The notes: generated by a model from the letters alone, not told the origin. Counted from the first letter of the stretch, positions 1 through 11,523 are shown. The stretch: DNA of 64,000 nt from Acidovorax_G lacteus (GCF_039540375.1 NZ_BAABEX010000007.1:558001-622000); one strand, 5' to 3'. Translations and numbers: made by a program.

Positions 1-110
1 AAGGCCCCAGCCCCGATGTTGCCAAGACGCTGCTCGAGTTCCTGCTCAAAGTAGCGCTCGATCGACGCCACCGCCTGAGCGCGTTCGACTTTCGAAAGTT
101 CAATCGGCAC
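1..110 (-). CDS. DUF2164 family protein (partial, 5' end only)
   Basis: Only the first 36 residues are inside the window; the gene runs off the left edge. The N-terminus (VPIELSKVERAQAV, then SIERYF and GNIGAGA) has the look of DUF2164 proteins, short cytoplasmic proteins of unknown role. The start is a GTG at 110-108, chosen because a strong AAGGGGG ribosome-binding site lies just upstream and an in-frame TAA sits a few codons before it. It lies directly behind the Lrp-type regulator on the same strand, about 10 bp from its stop, so the two are probably co-transcribed. Family assignment rests on the N-terminus alone. Confidence 0.65.
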   Translation of the reverse strand, partial: MPIELSKVERAQAVASIERYFEQELEQRLGNIGAGA

Positions 111-120
111 GGTGACCCCC

Positions 121-579
121 TTAGCTCACATACAACGGCAGGTCGGCTTTCTTGAGTGTGCGCAGCACAAAGCTGGAACGGCTGTGGCGAATCCCTTTGA
201 TCTTGTAGAGCTTCTCGCGCAGCAGCCGCTCGTAGTCGCGCGTGTCCTTCACCACCACGCGCAGCAGGTAGTCGTAGTCGCCCGACACCAAGTGCGCCTC
301 GATCACTTCAGGAATGCTGGCCAACGTCTCACCGAATTTTTCGAGCGTGTTGTCCGAATGGCTGTCGAGCGTGACCTGCACCAGCACTGTGTCCGGCAAA
401 TCCAGTGCCTGAGGGTTCAAGCGCACGGTGTAGCCCTGGATCACGCCGGCCTCCTCCATCTTGCGGATGCGGCCCCAGCAGGGCGACGGCGACAGGCCTA
501 CCGCCTGTCCGATCTCCTGGAGGCTGGCCCGTGCGTTGCCCTGCAGCACCGCGAGAATCTTCCGGTCTATCCGATCCAT
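121..579 (-). CDS. Lrp/AsnC family transcriptional regulator
   Basis: A 152-residue protein with the standard two-part Lrp/AsnC build: an N-terminal helix-turn-helix (about residues 1-60, including MDRIDRKILAVLQ and GLSPSPCWGRIRKMEEAG) and a C-terminal RAM/AsnC ligand domain (about 65-150, with the SGDYDYLLRVVVKD segment typical of the family). The ATG at 579 is preferred to an upstream in-frame start at 693 because family members begin at this DRIDRKIL segment. It is transcribed away from the glycine cleavage operon, and Lrp controls gcv in enterobacteria, so a local role on gcvTHP is possible. The sequence between them is AT-rich near its own promoter. The amino acid it senses cannot be read from the sequence. 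Confidence 0.93.
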   Translation of the reverse strand: MDRIDRKILAVLQGNARASLQEIGQAVGLSPSPCWGRIRKMEEAGVIQGYTVRLNPQALDLPDTVLVQVTLDSHSDNTLEKFGETLASIPEVIEAHLVSGDYDYLLRVVVKDTRDYERLLREKLYKIKGIRHSRSSFVLRTLKKADLPLYVS

Positions 580-845
580 AGAGTTCCAACTTTCTGAGTT
601 CAGTGGTTTGACAGATGATTTTCCTGATTTCTCTCGATAATTAAAGAAAAAGAGAAAATTATTCCAGCCCAATCGACGCACAATTTGCTGCATCAGGGCG
701 CTCTTACCGGAGCGCCGGAAATGTCAGGGCCCCGGCTGGTTACCGCCAGCGCGGGGCGCTTGTCATTCGAACGTTGCGGTTCCGGCTGCTTCGCATACAG
801 CAGCCGCCTGTCGAGCAGTTGGGCAGGTCTGCGGCCGAAACCCGT

Positions 846-851
846 TAGAAT
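846..851 (+). promoter_or_regulatory. Putative -10 box for the glycine riboswitch/gcv transcript
   Basis: TAGAAT lies just upstream of the first aptamer and would start transcription near 858, exactly where the riboswitch begins. No good -35 hexamer is visible at 16-18 bp spacing. The stretch 580-845 otherwise holds only the lrp upstream region and a short perfect hairpin (GGCGCTC/GAGCGCC arms, 697-703 and 710-716). Confidence 0.5.
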
Positions 852-855
852 GCGC

Positions 856-1080
856 TACGTCAGGAGAGAGTGCAAAGCGGGCAATGAATACGCCTCGCAG
901 CACCGCCGAAGGCGCAGGAACCATCCGAACGCTCAGGCAAAAGGACTGGCAGCCGCCCGCAGGGATGCGGGCGTTCCCTTGCTGGAGAGAGGTGGCGGTC
1001 TTCCCGCCATCCACCGAAGGAGCAAGCCACGCAGGCCAGCCAGGGCGTTGTGGTGAATCTCTCAGGTAAAGCGGACAGCA
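856..1080 (+). ncRNA. Tandem glycine riboswitch (gcvT element)
   Basis: Two consecutive copies of the glycine aptamer core are visible. The first runs from CAGGAGAGAG (861) to GCTCAGGCAAAAGGACTG (931-948). The second runs from GCTGGAGAGA (981) to CTCAGGTAAAGCGGACAG (1061-1078). Each has the conserved GGAGAGA near its 5' end, an internal CCGAAGG-type segment and the CTCAGG-AAA-GGAC closing segment known from this class. The pair sits in the leader of gcvT. In this family, glycine binding normally switches the cleavage operon on. Confidence 0.96.
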
Positions 1081-1126
1081 GGGCAAATTCTGCGGCAGGC
1101 ATGTCGCAGCCCCCATTTGCCCGGAG
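1081..1126 (+). promoter_or_regulatory. Riboswitch expression-platform hairpin abutting the gcvT ribosome-binding site
   Basis: GGGCAAAT (1081-1088) is exactly complementary to ATTTGCCC (1115-1122), with a second small stem inside the loop. The right arm touches the GGAG ribosome-binding site (1123-1126) of gcvT, and the left arm follows directly on aptamer 2. There is no U-tract, so control at translation initiation is more likely than termination. That reading is an inference from position. Confidence 0.7.
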
Positions 1127-1132
1127 TTCGCC

Positions 1133-2263
1133 TTGACCGCCCCAGCCGCCCCCCTGCTCACCACCCCGCTTAATGCACTGCACCTGGAACTCGGTGCGCG
1201 CATGGTGCCGTTTGCCGGCTATTCCATGCCGGTGCAGTACCCAGCCGGCCTGATGGCCGAGCACCTGCACACCCGCCAAGCGGCTGGGCTGTTTGACGTC
1301 TCGCATATGGGCCAGTTGCGCCTGGTCGGCCCGGATGCCGCCGCGGCGTTTGAAAGCCTGATGCCGGTGGACGTGATGGGTCTGCCGGTGGGCAAACAGC
1401 GCTACGGCTTGCTGCTCAACGATGAGGGCGGGATCCTCGACGACCTGATGTTCGTCAACCGTGGCGAGGACCTGTTTGTCATCGTCAACGGCGCCTGCAA
1501 AGTGGACGACATTGCGCACATCCAGGCGCGTATCGGCCAGCGCTGCGAAGTCATTCCCATGCCCGAGCAGGCGCTGCTCGCCTTGCAGGGCCCGCAGGCC
1601 GTGACCGCCCTGGCCCGCCTGGCTGCGGGGGTCGAAAAGCTGGTATTCATGACCGGCGCGTCGTTCACGATCGCGGGCGCCCAGTGCTTCATCACGCGCA
1701 GCGGCTACACCGGCGAGGACGGCTTCGAGATCTCTGTGCCTGCTGCTCAGGCGGAGGCCTTGGCGCGTGCTTTGCTCGCACAGCCCGAGGTCAAGCCGAT
1801 CGGCCTGGGCGCCCGCAACTCACTGCGTCTGGAGGCGGGCCTGTGCTTATACGGCAACGACATCGACACTGGCACCACCCCGGTAGAAGCCAACCTGACC
1901 TGGGCCATCCAGAAAGTACGCCGCACAGGCGGCGCGCGCGCGGGTGGCTTCCCGGGCGCAGCCAAGGTACTGGCCCAGCTCGACAACCCGGCCTTGGTAG
2001 CGCGCAAGCGTGTGGGCCTGGTGGCGCTGGAGCGCATTCCCGTGCGCGAGCACACGCCGCTGCAGAGTCTGGCGGGCGAACCCATTGGTGAAGTGACCAG
2101 CGGCCTGCTGGGCCCCACTGTGAACGAGCCCGTGGCCATGGGCTACGTCAGCGCAGAACATGCCACTTTGGGCACACGCGTGCAGGCCCTCGTGCGCGGC
2201 AAGCCCGTGCCCATGGAAGTGCGCGCCCTGCCCTTCGTGCCCGCCAACTATTACCGCGGCTGA
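1133..2263 (+). CDS. gcvT: Aminomethyltransferase, glycine cleavage system T protein
   Basis: GcvT takes the aminomethyl group from lipoyl-GcvH, releases ammonia and passes the one-carbon unit to tetrahydrofolate in the cytoplasmic glycine cleavage complex. The 376-residue product is full length and shows the family's FAGYSMPVQY start, the FDVSHMGQ segment, SGYTGEDGFE in the folate domain and a GCV_T C-terminal barrel ending in VPANYYRG. The start is a TTG at 1133 with GGAG 6 nt upstream; the next ATG (1202) lies inside the conserved N-terminus. The unusual start fits a transcript whose translation is gated by the riboswitch. It is first in gcvTHP. Confidence 0.97.
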   Translation: MTAPAAPLLTTPLNALHLELGARMVPFAGYSMPVQYPAGLMAEHLHTRQAAGLFDVSHMGQLRLVGPDAAAAFESLMPVDVMGLPVGKQRYGLLLNDEGGILDDLMFVNRGEDLFVIVNGACKVDDIAHIQARIGQRCEVIPMPEQALLALQGPQAVTALARLAAGVEKLVFMTGASFTIAGAQCFITRSGYTGEDGFEISVPAAQAEALARALLAQPEVKPIGLGARNSLRLEAGLCLYGNDIDTGTTPVEANLTWAIQKVRRTGGARAGGFPGAAKVLAQLDNPALVARKRVGLVALERIPVREHTPLQSLAGEPIGEVTSGLLGPTVNEPVAMGYVSAEHATLGTRVQALVRGKPVPMEVRALPFVPANYYRG

Positions 2264-2340
2264 AGCACGCGCGGCCCGGGCGTGCGACCCGGCTGCCCGC
2301 TACAGCGAACGCCCCCCCTTTCTTTTTTCAGGAGTCAACC

Positions 2341-2715
2341 ATGACCGTCAAGTTTTCCAAGGACCACGAATGGATCAACGCCGCCGACGCTGCGGCTGCC
2401 GTGGTGGGCATCACCGTGCATGCGCAGGACGCGCTCGGGGATGTGGTGTTCGTGGATCTGCCCGAAGTGGGCAAGCAGTTCGCCCAGGGCGACGTAGCGG
2501 GTGTGGTGGAGTCCGTCAAGGCCGCGGCCGACGTGTACATGCCCGTATCGGGCGAGATCGTGGAAGTGAACGAGGCGCTGCGCGCCGATCCGTCCTTGGC
2601 CAATTCCGACCCGCTGAACGCCGGCTGGTTCTTCAAAGTCAAGCTGTCTGACGCCGCCCAGCTCGACGGCCTGATGGACGAAACCACCTACGCCGACTTC
2701 GCCAAGAACGCCTGA
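2341..2715 (+). CDS. gcvH: Glycine cleavage system H protein (lipoyl carrier)
   Basis: The 124-residue carrier shuttles the aminomethyl intermediate between GcvP and GcvT on a lipoyl arm. The lipoylation site is clear: the VVESVKAAADVY segment places the modified lysine at residue 60. The fold is the usual small lipoyl beta-barrel, with the DALGDVVFVDLPEVG segment ahead of it. An AGGAG ribosome-binding site lies 7-8 nt before the ATG. The gene follows gcvT after a 77-bp gap and precedes gcvP by 31 bp, in the standard order. Confidence 0.98.
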   Translation: MTVKFSKDHEWINAADAAAAVVGITVHAQDALGDVVFVDLPEVGKQFAQGDVAGVVESVKAAADVYMPVSGEIVEVNEALRADPSLANSDPLNAGWFFKVKLSDAAQLDGLMDETTYADFAKNA

Positions 2716-2746
2716 CCTCCCTGTTCCTACCGCCCGTAGTCCGACC

Positions 2747-5665
<2,919 letters not shown>

Positions 5666-5680
5666 CGCCTTGCGCTGAAC

Positions 5681-5718
5681 AAGCCCGCTGCAGCATCCGT
5701 GCGCGGCGGGCTTTTTTC
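5681..5718 (+). terminator. Rho-independent terminator after gcvP
   Basis: AGCCCGC (5682-5688) pairs with GCGGGCT (5706-5712), with extra pairing possible towards the loop, and a run of six T follows. It lies 16 bp after the gcvP stop. Confidence 0.9.
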
Positions 5719-5810
5719 ATGCTGGCGCAGCCTGGCAAGCGCGCGTCTGGGCTTTCTGCAGACCAGCCGCCTGCGCCGCTACCATGCGAGCTTTTGCTCT
5801 GGAGACCGAC

Positions 5811-6218
5811 GTGAACCGTTCCCTCATGGCGCTGCTGGCCGGCGCAGCCCTGCTGTCCACCGCCTGCGCCCAAACCCCAGCCGCCGTCACCACCGCCAGC
5901 GGCCTGGTGTATGAATCCCTCAAGGACGGCGCAGGCGAGTCGCCCAAGGCCACCGACACCGTGAAGGTGCACTACCGTGGCACCTTTCCCGATGGCAAGG
6001 AGTTCGACAGCTCTTACAAGCGCGGTGAACCCACGGAGTTTCCGCTCAATCGCGTGATTCCGTGCTGGACCGAAGGCGTGCAGCGCATGAAGCCCGGCGG
6101 CAAGGCCAAGCTGACCTGCCCGCCCGGCATTGCCTACGGCGCACGCGGCGCGGGCGGCGTCATTCCTCCCAACGCCACACTGCACTTCGAGATCGAGCTG
6201 CTGTCGGTGCGCCGCTGA
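5811..6218 (+). CDS. Exported FKBP-type peptidyl-prolyl cis-trans isomerase
   Basis: A 135-residue protein made of a signal peptide and one FKBP domain, which speeds proline isomerisation during folding of exported proteins. The signal peptide (VNRSLMALLAGAALLSTACA) has a short basic head, a hydrophobic core and an A-C-A cleavage site before QTP; the cysteine does not sit in a canonical lipobox. FKBP motifs are visible: VKVHYRGTFPDGKEFDSSY, then NRVIPCWTEGVQ, then GGKAKLTCPPGIAYG and NATLHFEIELL. The start is taken as GTG 5811, with GGAG at 5801-5804, rather than the in-frame ATG at 5784, because this puts the signal peptide at the N-terminus. It stands alone between the gcv terminator and a sensor kinase. 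Confidence 0.9.
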   Translation: MNRSLMALLAGAALLSTACAQTPAAVTTASGLVYESLKDGAGESPKATDTVKVHYRGTFPDGKEFDSSYKRGEPTEFPLNRVIPCWTEGVQRMKPGGKAKLTCPPGIAYGARGAGGVIPPNATLHFEIELLSVRR

Positions 6219-6401
6219 TGCATCCGTACACGCCGCGCGGCCCAGGGGCTCTCCACCGCGCCCCCAACCGGCGGGTGTGCTCAAGCCCTCGCCGCGGTCA
6301 GCGACCGCCTTGTGCGCCTGCGCCCGGGCGTACACTCGGCACGCAGTCCCCGCCGTGGCCTTGAGGCGAGCGCGGCGGCCCGCACACCACGGCACGCGTG
6401 C

Positions 6402-8579
6402 ATGACCCTTCCTGACCTGTCCTTCCTGCTTCCGGACTCCGAACGCCCCGCGTCCACTGCGACAGATGGCGCGGCACAGGACGAGGCCTTGCAGTCCGCC
6501 ACGGCAGAGACGCTGCTGGTGGCCGAGCTGCGCGCCTACCAGGCCGAACTGGAGAGCCAGAACAAGGTCCTGCGTTACAGCCAGGCCATGGCCGAAAGCG
6601 CCTCCGAGCGCTTTGAGACCCTGTTTGCGCGCGTGCCGCTGGCCCTGATGGTGGTGGATGAGCACGACATGGTGGTGCAGGCCAACTCCATGGCCCACCA
6701 CAGCTTCCAACCCACCGAACGCGACCGACCGCTCACCTCGCTGCAGCCTTTTGTGTCGGCGGCACACGCACAGCGCGTGCAAGCGGCCTTTACCGAAGCG
6801 CGCCTGTACGGGCACAGCGAAGTCACCGAGGTGGTGTTCGACATCGAAGGCCATGCGCCCATCACGGGCGACCTGCACATCGCGCGCATCGAGGCGCCTC
6901 AGGGTGTGGGTGCACCGCCCCAGGTGCAGTTCTTGTGCGCCGTGATCGACCAAGGACCGCTGCTGGCCGAGCGCCAGGCCCTGCAGCGCAGCGCCCAGGA
7001 CGTGCAGGAGCGCAACGAACGCCTGCTGGCCAGCGAAAAGCGGCTGGAGGCGGTGATCAACTCCGCCATGGACGCCATCGTCTGCGTGGACCAGCACCAG
7101 CGCATCACCGTCTTCAACCCAACGGCGGCGGCGCTGTTCCAGTGCAGCGCAGCCGACGCACTGGGCAGCCCGCTGGAGCGCTTTTTGCCCGACGCGGCGC
7201 AGGCCATGGCCTTTGCACAGCTCACCACCCAGGCCATGCTGGGCGAAATGATGGCGCGCACCGCCAGCGGCCGCGAACTGGCGGTGGAGGTGAGCGTCTC
7301 GTTCGAGCGGCATGCGGCCGGTGAAACCACCACCGTGTTTGCGCGCGACCTCACAGGCCGCAAGCGGGCCGAAGCCGCCCGCGCCGAGCTGGAGGCGCAG
7401 TTGCGCGAGTCGCACAAGATGCAGGCCGTGGGCACCATGGCCGGGGGCATTGCGCACGACTTCAACAACATCCTCAGCGCCATCCTGGGCAATGTGGTGC
7501 TGGCGCGGGCCGACTGCCCGGCCGACTCCCCCGCGCAGGAGAGCCTGCGCGAGATCGAAAAAGCCGGCCGCCGCGCGCGCGACCTGGTGCGCCAGATCCT
7601 GGCCTTCAGCCGCAACGAACCGCCCGAGCGCAGCGCGGTGGCGCTGGCCGAGGTGGTGCACGACACCGAGCGCCTGCTGCGCGTGACCCTGCCGCCGGGC
7701 ATCGACCTGCAGCTGCAGGTACCCCCCACCCTGCCCCGCGTGCTGGCCGACCCGACGCAGGTCGAACAGGCGCTGCTGAACCTCTGCACCAACGCCATCC
7801 ATGCCATCGGCAGCGCCCACGGCTACATTCAAGTGGTGGCCAGTGCGGTGCAAGCCGACCAGCGCCTGGCCGAGCGGCTGGGCCTGTCGCCCGGCGCCTA
7901 TGTGGCGCTGGCCGTGCAGGACGACGGACCGGGCATGGACGCGGCCACCCTGCAGCGCATCTTCGAGCCCTTTTTCACCACCAAGCCCGTGGGCCAGGGC
8001 ACCGGCCTGGGCCTGGCAGTGGTGCACGGTGTGATGCGTACGCACGGCGGGGCCGTGGACGTGCAAAGCGCCCCCGGCGCGGGCAGCCGCTTCACGCTGT
8101 ACTTTCCGGTTGCTGCCAATGCGCCCAGCGTAGCGGAGGAGGCACCGGCCACTGCACAGCCGCCGCTTGCACCGCCTGCGCCCGAGGCAGCGGCCCCTGC
8201 ACAGCGGCCGCACGTGGTCTATGTGGACGACGACGAGGCGCTGACCTTCCTCGTGCAGCGCGTGCTGCGCCGCCGTGGCTACGAGGTCACGGCCTTCAAC
8301 GACCCGCACGCGGCCGTGGCTGCGCTGCGGCAAGACCCGCAGCGCGCCGACCTGCTCGTGACCGACTACAACATGCCAGGCTACTCGGGCGTTGAGTTGC
8401 TACGCGATGTCGTCGCGCTGCGCGCCGACCTGCCGGTGGCGCTGGCGTCAGGCTACGTCACACCCGACATCGAGCAGGCCGCGCTGGCAGCCGGTGCGCG
8501 CGCGCTGATCCACAAGCCCAACGACGTGGAAGAGCTGTGTGCCACCGTGGCGGCGCTGCTGCAGGCTGCCCGTGGCTGA
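6402..8579 (+). CDS. Hybrid sensor histidine kinase (PAS-PAS-HisKA-HATPase-REC)
   Basis: A 725-residue soluble hybrid kinase with no membrane segment. Order: two PAS-like regions (about residues 65-185 and 210-325), a short coiled linker, a dimerisation/phosphoacceptor box with H352 in AGGIAHDFNNILSAILGN, the ATPase domain (N box LLNLCTNAIHAI, G1 DDGPGMD, G2 GTGLGLAVVHGV), a proline/alanine-rich linker, and a C-terminal receiver with D655 in LLVTDYNMPG. The HDFNN box is typical of PAS-rich hybrid kinases that hand phosphate to an internal receiver. Start ATG 6402 is chosen because the upstream in-frame stretch is low-complexity. No cognate output regulator lies beside it, and the signal is unknown. 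Its stop lies in the 5' part of the next gene. Confidence 0.93.
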   Translation: MTLPDLSFLLPDSERPASTATDGAAQDEALQSATAETLLVAELRAYQAELESQNKVLRYSQAMAESASERFETLFARVPLALMVVDEHDMVVQANSMAHHSFQPTERDRPLTSLQPFVSAAHAQRVQAAFTEARLYGHSEVTEVVFDIEGHAPITGDLHIARIEAPQGVGAPPQVQFLCAVIDQGPLLAERQALQRSAQDVQERNERLLASEKRLEAVINSAMDAIVCVDQHQRITVFNPTAAALFQCSAADALGSPLERFLPDAAQAMAFAQLTTQAMLGEMMARTASGRELAVEVSVSFERHAAGETTTVFARDLTGRKRAEAARAELEAQLRESHKMQAVGTMAGGIAHDFNNILSAILGNVVLARADCPADSPAQESLREIEKAGRRARDLVRQILAFSRNEPPERSAVALAEVVHDTERLLRVTLPPGIDLQLQVPPTLPRVLADPTQVEQALLNLCTNAIHAIGSAHGYIQVVASAVQADQRLAERLGLSPGAYVALAVQDDGPGMDAATLQRIFEPFFTTKPVGQGTGLGLAVVHGVMRTHGGAVDVQSAPGAGSRFTLYFPVAANAPSVAEEAPATAQPPLAPPAPEAAAPAQRPHVVYVDDDEALTFLVQRVLRRRGYEVTAFNDPHAAVAALRQDPQRADLLVTDYNMPGYSGVELLRDVVALRADLPVALASGYVTPDIEQAALAAGARALIHKPNDVEELCATVAALLQAARG

Positions 8580-8589
8580 GCCGCTGCCG

Positions 8590-9294
8590 ATGCCAGACGT
8601 GGAGTGCCTGCACGCCGATGCGCACCTGCTGGTGCTGCACAAGCCCGCGGGCCTGCTGTGCGTGCCCGGGCGCGGGCCCGACAAGCAGGACTGCCTGAGC
8701 GCGCGCGCCCAGCAGCGCTGGCCCGACGCGCTGGTGGTGCACCGGCTCGACCAGGGCACCTCGGGCCTGGTACTGATGGCCCGCAGCCCGACCGTGCAGC
8801 GCGCGCTGGGCGATGCCTTCGCCACCCGGCAGATCGACAAGCGCTACCACGCGGTGGTGCGCGGCCAGCCGGTCGCCCCTGAAGGCGACGGCGGCTGGGG
8901 CCTGATCGATCTGCCGCTGATCGCCGACTGGCCGCGCCGGCCGCTGCAAAAGGTGTGCTGGGAGCATGGCAAGCCCAGCCAGACGCGCTGGCGCGTGCTG
9001 CGGCCCGACGCCGCCACCGGTGGCACGCTGCTGGAGCTGCAGCCGCTGACCGGGCGCTCGCACCAGCTGCGTCTGCACCTGGCCAGCATCGGCCACCCCA
9101 TTCTGGGCGACGCGCTGTACGCAGACCCGGCCAGCCAGGCGGCTGCGCCCCGGCTGCTGCTGCATGCCACGGCACTGCGTTATGTGCATCCTGTCACAGG
9201 GCAGGCCTTGCACATCGTGCAGCCGCCCGCCTTTGCGCCCGATGTCCGGCCTACCGTGTCGGTGGAAGCCGTCACCGACGCGTCCATCGCTTGA
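8590..9294 (+). CDS. RluA-family RNA pseudouridine synthase
   Basis: A 234-residue RluA-type enzyme that isomerises uridine to pseudouridine in rRNA or tRNA. The catalytic aspartate lies in VHRLDQGTSGLVLMAR, the family's HRLDxxTSG box; the C-terminal LTGRSHQLRLHL and GHPILGDALY motifs are intact. It has no S4 domain, so it is closer to RluA/TruC than to RluC/RluD. The start is ATG 8590; a GTG at 8572 that overlaps the kinase stop is possible. Which RNA position it modifies cannot be told. Confidence 0.9.
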   Translation: MPDVECLHADAHLLVLHKPAGLLCVPGRGPDKQDCLSARAQQRWPDALVVHRLDQGTSGLVLMARSPTVQRALGDAFATRQIDKRYHAVVRGQPVAPEGDGGWGLIDLPLIADWPRRPLQKVCWEHGKPSQTRWRVLRPDAATGGTLLELQPLTGRSHQLRLHLASIGHPILGDALYADPASQAAAPRLLLHATALRYVHPVTGQALHIVQPPAFAPDVRPTVSVEAVTDASIA

Positions 9295-9338
9295 CCCGGC
9301 CGCGCGCACAGGCTGCCCCGGCGCGCTACGATGGCCGG

Positions 9339-10106
9339 ATGAGCTCCCACACCCCTCACCTCACCATTCTCACGGGCGCCTCGCGCGGCATGGGCCTGGC
9401 CATGGCGCAGCAGTTGCTGCAGCGCGGGCACACGCTGGTCTGCATTGCGCGCAGCGCCAATGCCGAACTGGCCCAGGCCGCCCAGGCCGCCGGTGCCACG
9501 CTGCTGCAATGGCAGCACGACCTGGCCCAGGGCGAACAGGCCGCGCAGCAGTTGCGCAGCTGGCTGGCGGCACACAACCCGCAGGCCTTTGCCAGCGCCA
9601 CGCTGATCAACAACGCGGGCGTGATCCCGCGCATCGCCCCGCTGTCGGACAGCGACCCGGCCGAGCTGGCGCATGCGCTGCGCGTGGGGCTTGAAGCGCC
9701 CATGCAGCTCACCGCCGCCTTTCTGGCAGCCACCGAAGCCTGGACCGTGCCGCGCAAGGTGCTCAACATCTCGTCAGGCCTGGGCCGCCGGGCCATGGCC
9801 TCGCAATCGGCGTACTGCGCCGCCAAGGCGGGCATGGACCACTTCACCCGCTGTCTGGCGCTGGACGAAGCCCGCAAGCCCCATGGTGCCCGCGTGTGCT
9901 CGCTGGCCCCGGGCGTGATCGACACCGACATGCAGGTACAGTTGCGGGGCGCCGATCCGGCCGCCTTCCCCGACCTGGCGAACTTTGCCCACCTCAAGAC
10001 GGCGGGCCAGCTCACCTCCCCAGCCGACGCCGCCACCCGCGTGCTGGCCTGGCTCGACCGCCCCGATTTCGGCTCTGCACCCGTGGCCGATGTGCGGGAA
10101 GCCTGA
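9339..10106 (+). CDS. Short-chain dehydrogenase/reductase (SDR)
   Basis: A 255-residue classical SDR. It shows the nucleotide-binding TGASRGMG near residue 14, the NNAG structural motif, the catalytic serine in ISSGLG, and the YxxxK pair in SAYCAAKAGM, followed by LAPGVIDTDM. The pattern resembles sepiapterin reductase/benzil reductase-like SDRs, which prefer NADPH. The ATG at 9339 lies close to a TACGAT -10-like box at 9328-9333, so the leader is very short or absent. It is followed by an interspersed repeat and then a thiolase, but an operon with the thiolase is unproven. Substrate unknown. Confidence 0.9.
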   Translation: MSSHTPHLTILTGASRGMGLAMAQQLLQRGHTLVCIARSANAELAQAAQAAGATLLQWQHDLAQGEQAAQQLRSWLAAHNPQAFASATLINNAGVIPRIAPLSDSDPAELAHALRVGLEAPMQLTAAFLAATEAWTVPRKVLNISSGLGRRAMASQSAYCAAKAGMDHFTRCLALDEARKPHGARVCSLAPGVIDTDMQVQLRGADPAAFPDLANFAHLKTAGQLTSPADAATRVLAWLDRPDFGSAPVADVREA

Positions 10107-10113
10107 TCTATCG

Positions 10114-10173
10114 TCTGCTATGTTTTTGATAGCTGCTCGTGCTTATTAAACCAGCACAAGCGGCCATTTTGAT
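10114..10173 (+). repeat. Interspersed repeat AGCTGCTCGTGCTT, copy 1
   Basis: Contains TGCTATgtttttgATAGCTGCTCGTGCTT followed by AGCACAAGCGGCCATTTTG. It fills the gap between the SDR gene and bktB. It belongs to a family with at least seven other copies in this window, see the copies at 19874, 26762, 30734, 36505, 49565, 53090 and 58507. Confidence 0.85.
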
Positions 10174-10191
10174 GCCTGAAAGGAAATCTCC

Positions 10192-11376
10192 ATGAGCCGT
10201 GAAGTCGTCGTCGTCAGCGCAGTGCGCACCGCCATTGGCACCTTTGGCGGCAGCCTCAAGGATGTGCCGCCCACCGAACTGGGCGCGCTGGTCGTGCGCG
10301 AATCGCTCGCGCGCGCCCAGGTCGAGGGCAAGGACGTGGGCCATGTGGTCTTCGGCCACGTGGTGAACACCGAACCCAAGGACATGTACCTCTCGCGCGT
10401 GGCGGCCATCAACGGCGGCTGCGCCGAGGGCACGCCTGCCTTCAACGTCAACCGGCTGTGCGGCTCGGGACTGCAGGCCATCGTGAACGCCGCGCAGACC
10501 ATCTTGCTGGGCGATGCCGACATCGCCATTGGCGCCGGGGCCGAGAACATGAGCCGCGCGCCCTTTGCCAGCCTGAACATGCGCTGGGGCGCGCGCATGG
10601 GCGACACCAAGATGGTGGACATGATGATCGGCGCGCTGCACGACCCCTTCCACACCATCCACATGGGCGTGACAGCCGAAAACATTGCGGCCAAGTGGGG
10701 CATCACGCGTGAAGAACAGGACAAGCTGGCACTGGAAAGCCACCGCCGCGCCGAGCGCGCCACCGCAGCGGGCTACTTCAACAGCCAGATCGTGCCCGTC
10801 ACGCTCAAAGGCAAGAAGGGCGAGATCCACTACGCCACCGACGAGCATTTCCGCTCGGGCGCCACGCTGGAAGACATGGCCAAGCTCAAACCCGTGTTCG
10901 TGAAGGAAAACGGCACCGTGACGGCCGGCAATGCCTCGGGCATCAACGACGCCGCGGCCGCCGTGGTGCTGATGGACGCCAAGACCGCCCAGGCGCGCGG
11001 TGCCAAGCCCATGGCCCGCCTGGTGGCCTACGCCCACGCGGGGGTGGATCCGAAGTACATGGGCATCGGCCCCGTGCCCGCCACGCAGCTGGCGCTCAAG
11101 AAGGCCGGGCTCACGGTGGCCGACCTCGACGTGATCGAGGCCAATGAAGCCTTTGCCGCCCAGGCCTGCGCCGTGACCAAAGACCTGGGCCTGGACCCGG
11201 CCAAGGTCAACCCCAACGGCTCGGGCATCTCGCTGGGGCACCCGATCGGTGCCACAGGTGCGCTCATCACGGTCAAGGCCCTGCACGAGCTGCAGCGCAT
11301 CCAGGGCCGCTATGCGCTGGTCACCATGTGCATCGGCGGCGGCCAGGGCATCGCCGCGATCTTCGAACGCATCTGA
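10192..11376 (+). CDS. bktB: Acetyl-CoA C-acyltransferase / beta-ketothiolase
   Basis: A 394-residue thiolase that condenses or cleaves beta-ketoacyl-CoA. The three catalytic residues are in place: C90 in NRLCGSGLQ, H350 in GHPIGATGA and C380 in CIGGGQG. Sequence flavour (VVVSAVRTAIGTFGGSLKDVPPTELGA) matches the BktB type used in short-chain polyhydroxyalkanoate synthesis and in fatty acid or aromatic degradation. AGGAAA lies 6-7 nt before the ATG. It is probably monocistronic: a repeat lies upstream and a strong hairpin downstream. BktB as opposed to PhaA/AtoB is a best reading rather than a proof. Confidence 0.92.
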   Translation: MSREVVVVSAVRTAIGTFGGSLKDVPPTELGALVVRESLARAQVEGKDVGHVVFGHVVNTEPKDMYLSRVAAINGGCAEGTPAFNVNRLCGSGLQAIVNAAQTILLGDADIAIGAGAENMSRAPFASLNMRWGARMGDTKMVDMMIGALHDPFHTIHMGVTAENIAAKWGITREEQDKLALESHRRAERATAAGYFNSQIVPVTLKGKKGEIHYATDEHFRSGATLEDMAKLKPVFVKENGTVTAGNASGINDAAAAVVLMDAKTAQARGAKPMARLVAYAHAGVDPKYMGIGPVPATQLALKKAGLTVADLDVIEANEAFAAQACAVTKDLGLDPAKVNPNGSGISLGHPIGATGALITVKALHELQRIQGRYALVTMCIGGGQGIAAIFERI

Positions 11377-11390
11377 CGCCGACGCCGCGC

Positions 11391-11417
11391 GCTGCCATCG
11401 CCACCTGCGATGGCAGC
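11391..11417 (+). terminator. Hairpin after the thiolase gene
   Basis: A perfect 10-bp stem (GCTGCCATCG, 11391-11400, with CGATGGCAGC, 11408-11417) and a 7-nt loop lies 14 bp after the bktB stop. It lacks a T-tract, so it may stabilise the 3' end or act as a weak terminator. Confidence 0.55.
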
Positions 11418-11523
11418 GCCGCACAACAGCAGGGCAGACCGTCGATTGCCCGCGTCATCATCGTGGCTTGCGCACGGCGCGCCATCCGCAGGCGCCGCAC
11501 CACTCTATCGGAGACAACACCCC

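Noticed and set aside
580..693. N-terminal extension of the Lrp-type regulator
   Set aside because: Adds 38 residues with no counterpart in the family; the DRIDRKIL start is standard.
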